A stretch of 64,000 bases of DNA. Source: Collinsella sp. GTDB taxonomy: Bacteria; Actinomycetota; Coriobacteriia; Coriobacteriales; Coriobacteriaceae. Location: NCBI GenBank assembly GCA_019414205.1, contig DXML01000012.1, positions 238,517 to 302,516 of the forward strand, read 5' to 3'. The translations under genes were made by a program, and so were the position numbers. How positions within the stretch are numbered: the stretch's first letter is position 1; each line of letters opens with the position of its first letter. The notes under the pieces were generated by a model that searched no databases, was not told the origin of the DNA, and saw only the letters and a list, made by a program, of their open reading frames with translations. Below, piece by piece: positions 60,408-64,000 of this stretch.

Positions 60408-60797
60408 TGTTCCTCCATGGTTGCCTGTTGCGACTACTTTACCATGTTGGGGTCGATTTCCCTCAAGCTGTGGATAACGGGTCAATCAACATGTCTGTTA
60501 GAACGAACCGATGACTTTTACAGGTGTAACAACTTTCTATCCTGCGGTAATTGGCTGTCTCGATATGTTGGATTTAGCAGGTCGAAATTAACGATATTCC
60601 ACGATAAGCTTATACAAGTTTATATAAGCCGATAAATCTCGATATAACTTACGATAGGAATATAAAGATGCGATTTGACATGAAACGACAGATTGAAATG
60701 CTTGAGACTCTTAAGAAGCCTTTCGCACGGGAGTATTTTTGCTAATGTCGAGAAATGCATTGTGATGTTGATTACAAAGCTGTAGCTGGAGGTAGAC
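60408..60797. other. AT-rich gap with CGATA repeats and a micro-ORF
   Basis: 390 bases between divergent accessory genes. About six CGATA/CGATAT units occur at 60558-60654. A 25-codon ORF (60668-60745) follows, then the GGAGG site of the HEPN-like gene. Strikingly A/T-rich. Confidence 0.55.
60668..60745 (+). CDS. Micro-ORF, 25 codons, possibly a gene remnant
   Basis: ATG to TAA, encoding MRFDMKRQIEMLETLKKPF and six more residues. It has a weak upstream AGGAAT. It may be a leader peptide for the next gene or the stub of a lost gene. No more can be said. Confidence 0.25.
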   Translation: MRFDMKRQIEMLETLKKPFAREYFC

Positions 60798-61550
60798 ATG
60801 GCAATACTTCGAACTTCATGGCTAAACGAGCCCCTGCCGCAACAGGTTCTGGAAGACTCTAACTGGATGCGTATAGTTCATTTTTTCCTGATTGAGTCTC
60901 CCTGCCCTGGTCAGAGTAATCGTAAAAATAATGAGATTGATAAATGGGCGCCCGCCCCTTGGGTAGGGATTCGAAGCTTAAAGACTTCTCTAAATCAAGC
61001 TATATTTAGTCGCAGGGATGTCGATGTGATGCTTGCGGTAAGAAGCAAGAAAGAATTAGAGGGCACCTGCAAAAAGCTAAACTTAGACGAGTATTTTTAC
61101 GAAAATGTTGATGATCAGCGCATGGCGTTTGTGAAAGTTAATTCGAAGGGCAATACGAGCAAATACATGAGTTTGTTTTATCACATAAGAAATGCTCTCG
61201 CGCATGGTCGTTTTGCATTTATAACCGACACATTAGAGCGTTTTGTGTTTATTTTTGAGGATGGAACCGTTACATCCGATGGTAAGGAATTTGATTTGAC
61301 AGCGCGAGGCGTCATTAGGCTTAATTCATTGGTCTTGGCGATTAATACCATACAAAAGGGACCTGGAAAAACGGTTGACATCGAAGAGAAAATCCTCTCA
61401 GCAATTAGCGATGGCATTAATACAAAGCGAAAAATAAAAAACGAACTCGGTATTACGGATGAGGACTGGCGTACGTATAGTCTAGTGCTTAAAAAAGAAG
61501 GAAAAATAGAATGCAACAAGCAGAAATGGTCCATTTGCAGCGGGGACTAA
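60798..61550 (+). CDS. HEPN-like protein with C-terminal winged helix, hypothetical
   Basis: 250 aa, no recognised full-length family. The middle contains YHIRNALAHGRF, giving R131-x4-H136, the RNase motif of HEPN proteins, in a helical setting. The last 55 residues (KILSAISDGINTKRKIKNELGITDEDWRTYSL onward, divided by eye) look like a winged helix-turn-helix. HEPN RNases occur in toxin-antitoxin, abortive infection and other defence systems, so a defence role is possible but unproven. No antitoxin (MNT-type) gene is adjacent. GGAGG precedes the ATG. Codon use is AT-rich and unlike the core genes, which supports transfer. Confidence 0.65.
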   Translation: MAILRTSWLNEPLPQQVLEDSNWMRIVHFFLIESPCPGQSNRKNNEIDKWAPAPWVGIRSLKTSLNQAIFSRRDVDVMLAVRSKKELEGTCKKLNLDEYFYENVDDQRMAFVKVNSKGNTSKYMSLFYHIRNALAHGRFAFITDTLERFVFIFEDGTVTSDGKEFDLTARGVIRLNSLVLAINTIQKGPGKTVDIEEKILSAISDGINTKRKIKNELGITDEDWRTYSLVLKKEGKIECNKQKWSICSGD

Positions 61551-62069
61551 ACTGCCGATGGGCCGAACCCGTCGCCCCCTCCGCGGCCATTTCCCGGAGC
61601 GCCACGTCTATAATCACCTTTAGGTCATCGTGTCTCTCGTTCACCTTAATGGCCCTCCTTACGCTGGCGTGTTGGCACCACCGGCGTAATGGCAGCGGGG
61701 AGGCGCGGTGGCCATTATTCGGTGACCGGGATTGGTCAAAATCGTTTGACCATTAGTGGCTAAAATCACCCGGCGCTAACATCATCGAGTTTGGCGGCTG
61801 CTAATTAATCGGGGCTTATTTCCACCAGCCCTGATAACGTCTCTTGGAACTTTCGGTGATTTTGGTGTGGCGATTTATGCTTGTGTGTTTGAGAGCTGGG
61901 TACCGAGAGCGAACCATTTCGCTCTAGATCCGGTTGCTGCTTGAGAAGCGCCCGTCGAACGGGATGCTCGAGTGAGCAATCTCCGCGCTTTGGATAACCG
62001 GACTTCCGATGCGTGTGGGGTTGTAAGATAATCTACCGTTAGAAATGTATATTTGTGAGGGGATTCGAT
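61551..62069. other. Gene-free stretch with possible IS-end remnant
   Basis: 519 bases. The left 200 bases suddenly return to high G+C and contain spaced short repeats with a perfect palindrome GGTCAAAATCGTTTGACC (61734-61751), of the kind found in ends of IS21-like elements. On the minus strand a short truncated coding segment (NERHDDLKVIIDVALREMA) leads into the HEPN-like gene's end. The right half has hairpins AGAGCGAA...TTCGCTCT and CCCGTCGAACGGG and the amidase promoter region. Confidence 0.5.
61734..61751. mobile_element. Possible IS21-like end remnant
   Basis: Palindrome GGTCAAA-ATCG-TTTGACC with related GGTGACC and GGCCATT motifs to its left. No intact istA/istB. Identification rests only on motif style and is weak. 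Confidence 0.3.
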
Positions 62070-64000
62070 ATGAAAAAGGCATTACGCGTCTCAACAGCTT
62101 TTTCTCTTGCCGGTCTTTTGGCCATTTCATCCTTGATGAGTCCTGTAAATGCTGCTTATGCTGCGAATGGCGTGCAGTCTATGGATGTTGCGTCAGATGT
62201 CGTTCTCGCGGGTGATGGCGTAGCCTCGCGTGTCGAGGACTCCGCCGGTGGCGACGCAGCTGCCAATCAATCGCCATCAACGGACGTAGACGATTCGACT
62301 GAGGGGGATTTCCGCGCAGATGCTTCTGTGGATGAGCGGCAGGTTGAACCGAGTGATTCTTCTTTTCAATATGTCTATCTGGCCTACCCGAGTCTTCCCG
62401 GCGGGACTGATCAAGTTGTCGCCTTTGCTACTCCCGATGACGGCGACACCCTTGCTTCCGCAATGCTTAGCTATGTAAGCGCCAATGGAGTACAGGGAAC
62501 CACGGTTGCATCTGAATCAGCTGGTAATTCGGCTGCTTTTGTATTTGGCTCGACGTTGAAATCCAATACTTATTTTTTGACTTCGATAACCTACGTTTTG
62601 CAGGGTGATGGCACTGAACATGTAGTGGATCTCTCTGACAGGAATTATTCGTTTACGGTTGTTGATAGCTCCGTGAGCTCCGAGGGCACTTCTGTTTACT
62701 ATGCGGACGGCGATGGTAATGCCGTTGAGGCCCAGTCGATTCAGCAGGCATTGGAATGCGCTGATTCGCCTGATGGCATATCTACCTACGCTGAGCGCTC
62801 CGCGCGCAATGTTGGGGTGATTGCACTTGATGCCGGTCATGGTGGAGTTGATTCCGGCGCGCAGGGAAATGGCAAGAGTGAAGCCGACCTTACCTGGAAG
62901 ATCATGACAGCCTGCAAAAATAAACTTGAAGCTTACGGCTTTAAGATCGTTCTTGCGCGCGAGCAGTCTGGCTACTATCCCAGCAATGATTATCTTTATC
63001 GCGTACAGCGCTGCATTGATCAGGGCGCGCAGGCCTTTGTTAGCTTTCACATCAACTCTGGGTCTTCTGGAGCTCACGGCGCAGAAGTTTATGCTCCTAC
63101 CGCAAATGGCACCGACTACACGCAGGTCTCTGTTGAGCTTGCCAACAAGGTCATGAACAACCTTGCTGCTATGGGACTAACATACCGCGGCGTATTTCAA
63201 ATGGAGGTAGGCGACGAGTTCGCCGTTATCCGTTGCGCTCGCGAGCAGGGAATCCCCGGCATTCTTATCGAACATGGCTTTATCTCGAATTACGGTGATG
63301 TGGCCAACTATTTCTCGGATGATGGCTGCCGTCGTCTTGGAGAGGCCGACGCTGCCGCTATCATTGCTCAATTCCCGCATCCTTATTCTATTGACGGTAT
63401 TTCGTTCTCTGAAGATATGGGACGGGCCGGTACGTCTATTAATATCGGTGTGAATGTGGTCGGTAAAACCGATGGGCTTAAATATAAGTTCGTTTGGCAT
63501 AAGTCTGGAATGGATTGGTCTGACGATAACTGGGGTATTATCGGACAAAACTTGACGAAACCGTCGGTTTCTTGGACTTTACCGCAAGCCGGTGATTATG
63601 AGATTTACGCCGATGCCATTGACTCTAATGGCTATATAACGAGCACTTCTGATTATAAGGTTGTCAATTGGTCCCTCGAGTCGCTCGACGTCTCGGGCGA
63701 CGCCCGCTGCGGCAAGCCGGTCAAGCTCCAGGCCAAGGTGTCCGGCGACGCCTCCGGCCTCAAGTACAAGTTCGTCTGGGAGAAGGGCGGCTGGGCCAAG
63801 TGGGGCGTCGCGCAGCAGCCCTCCGCGTCGTCCTCCTGCGAGTGGACCCCGACCGAGCCGGGCGACTACACCGTCTACCTCGACGTGATCGACGGCTCCG
63901 GCCAGAAGCACATGACCCGCAAGGTCACGGTGGCCGAGCGCTACACCCTCGAGTCGCTCGACGTCTCGGGCGACGCCCGCTGCGGCAAGCCGGTCAAGCT
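62070..64000 (+). CDS. Secreted N-acetylmuramoyl-L-alanine amidase with C-terminal repeats, partial
   Basis: Runs off the window after 643 residues. Signal peptide residues 1 to about 32 (ending VNAAYAA). Residues about 75-245 form an unassigned region with beta character. Then an Amidase_3 domain: ALDAGHGGVDSGA (His257), GKSEADLTW (Glu271), FVSFHINS (His327) and ILIEHGFISN (Glu401), the zinc ligands and catalytic Glu that cleave the amide between MurNAc and the stem peptide. From about residue 438 come 91-residue beta repeats containing YKFVW and PGDYTVYLDVIDG. The first repeat is AT-rich. From about 63667 on, repeats are near-identical at DNA level and very G/C-rich. GAGGGG precedes the ATG. 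Likely a cell-wall hydrolase held to the surface by the repeats. Confidence 0.88.
   Translation, partial: MKKALRVSTAFSLAGLLAISSLMSPVNAAYAANGVQSMDVASDVVLAGDGVASRVEDSAGGDAAANQSPSTDVDDSTEGDFRADASVDERQVEPSDSSFQYVYLAYPSLPGGTDQVVAFATPDDGDTLASAMLSYVSANGVQGTTVASESAGNSAAFVFGSTLKSNTYFLTSITYVLQGDGTEHVVDLSDRNYSFTVVDSSVSSEGTSVYYADGDGNAVEAQSIQQALECADSPDGISTYAERSARNVGVIALDAGHGGVDSGAQGNGKSEADLTWKIMTACKNKLEAYGFKIVLAREQSGYYPSNDYLYRVQRCIDQGAQAFVSFHINSGSSGAHGAEVYAPTANGTDYTQVSVELANKVMNNLAAMGLTYRGVFQMEVGDEFAVIRCAREQGIPGILIEHGFISNYGDVANYFSDDGCRRLGEADAAAIIAQFPHPYSIDGISFSEDMGRAGTSINIGVNVVGKTDGLKYKFVWHKSGMDWSDDNWGIIGQNLTKPSVSWTLPQAGDYEIYADAIDSNGYITSTSDYKVVNWSLESLDVSGDARCGKPVKLQAKVSGDASGLKYKFVWEKGGWAKWGVAQQPSASSSCEWTPTEPGDYTVYLDVIDGSGQKHMTRKVTVAERYTLESLDVSGDARCGKPVK
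63667..64000 (+). repeat. 273-bp tandem coding repeat in the amidase gene
   Basis: CCCTCGAGTCGCTCGACGTC at 63673 recurs at 63946, a period of 273 bases (91 codons). The second copy is cut by the window end and matches the first at every base over its 55 visible bases. Confidence 0.9.

Noticed and set aside
62517..63077. 186-codon minus frame opposite the amidase
   Set aside because: The plus strand carries a signal peptide and all amidase metal ligands in one open frame running to the window end.

Overview
The window looks like chromosomal DNA of a high-GC, anaerobic gut Actinomycetota of the Coriobacteriia, most likely Collinsella or a close relative. This is inferred from gene content and style, not from a database search: Shine-Dalgarno led genes with strong G/C third positions, a Rho factor with a very long basic/acidic N-terminal extension, a CarD regulator, a sufCBDSU operon with an Rrf2 regulator, the anaerobe-typical NifU-like/GGGtGRT pair, and ATP-type PEP carboxykinase. 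There is no rRNA, prophage, plasmid origin or CRISPR array in the window.

Layout. 1-7.5 kb: two unknown genes, a DUF3800 gene framed by duplicated terminator repeats, a K+/H+ antiporter, a metallophosphatase and a Wzx-like flippase that looks frameshifted near its 5' end. 7.5-24.5 kb: housekeeping genes (pckA, a B3/B4-domain gene broken by an in-frame TGA, MarR, DegV, an alkyltransferase-like gene, trpS, a WecA/MraY-type transferase, a structured ncRNA, a radical SAM gene, tRNA-Ala, pncB, proB, an S33 peptidase, proA, an HD protein, carD). They are separated by many palindromic repeats. 24.8-35 kb: argS, two large self-complementary elements, rho, a two-TM protein with VanZ, a ROK kinase, an aminotransferase, and tRNA-His plus two identical tRNA-Lys genes. 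35-40 kb: DinD, an FAD flavoprotein, and the GGGtGRT/NifU-like operon. 40-46.8 kb: a REP-associated tyrosine transposase (RAYT) next to the sufCBDSU operon and its likely Rrf2 regulator. 47-51 kb: a sortase-anchored surface protein and an AAA-ATPase-like protein. 50.8-59 kb: a block of six GT2 glycosyltransferases for a surface polysaccharide. 59-64 kb: an AT-richer accessory island with a broken ATPase/DUF4869 pair, a HEPN-like gene with a predicted winged-helix end, a possible IS remnant, and a secreted amidase with repeats that runs off the window.

How it fits together. suf, the GGGtGRT pair and the radical SAM gene serve Fe-S metabolism. proB, the peptidase and proA point to proline metabolism. 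The flippase, WecA-like transferase, GT block, sortase substrate and amidase build or remodel the envelope.

The most unusual feature is the dense set of GGGAC...GTCCC-type palindromes. They sit at gene ends, in several cases bracket single genes, and share the window with a RAYT gene that could mobilise them. The most interesting accessory candidates are the HEPN-like gene at 60.8 kb, the DUF4869/ATPase remnant, the tandem hairpin elements at 26.8-27.2 kb and the amidase whose repeat tract changes base composition abruptly.
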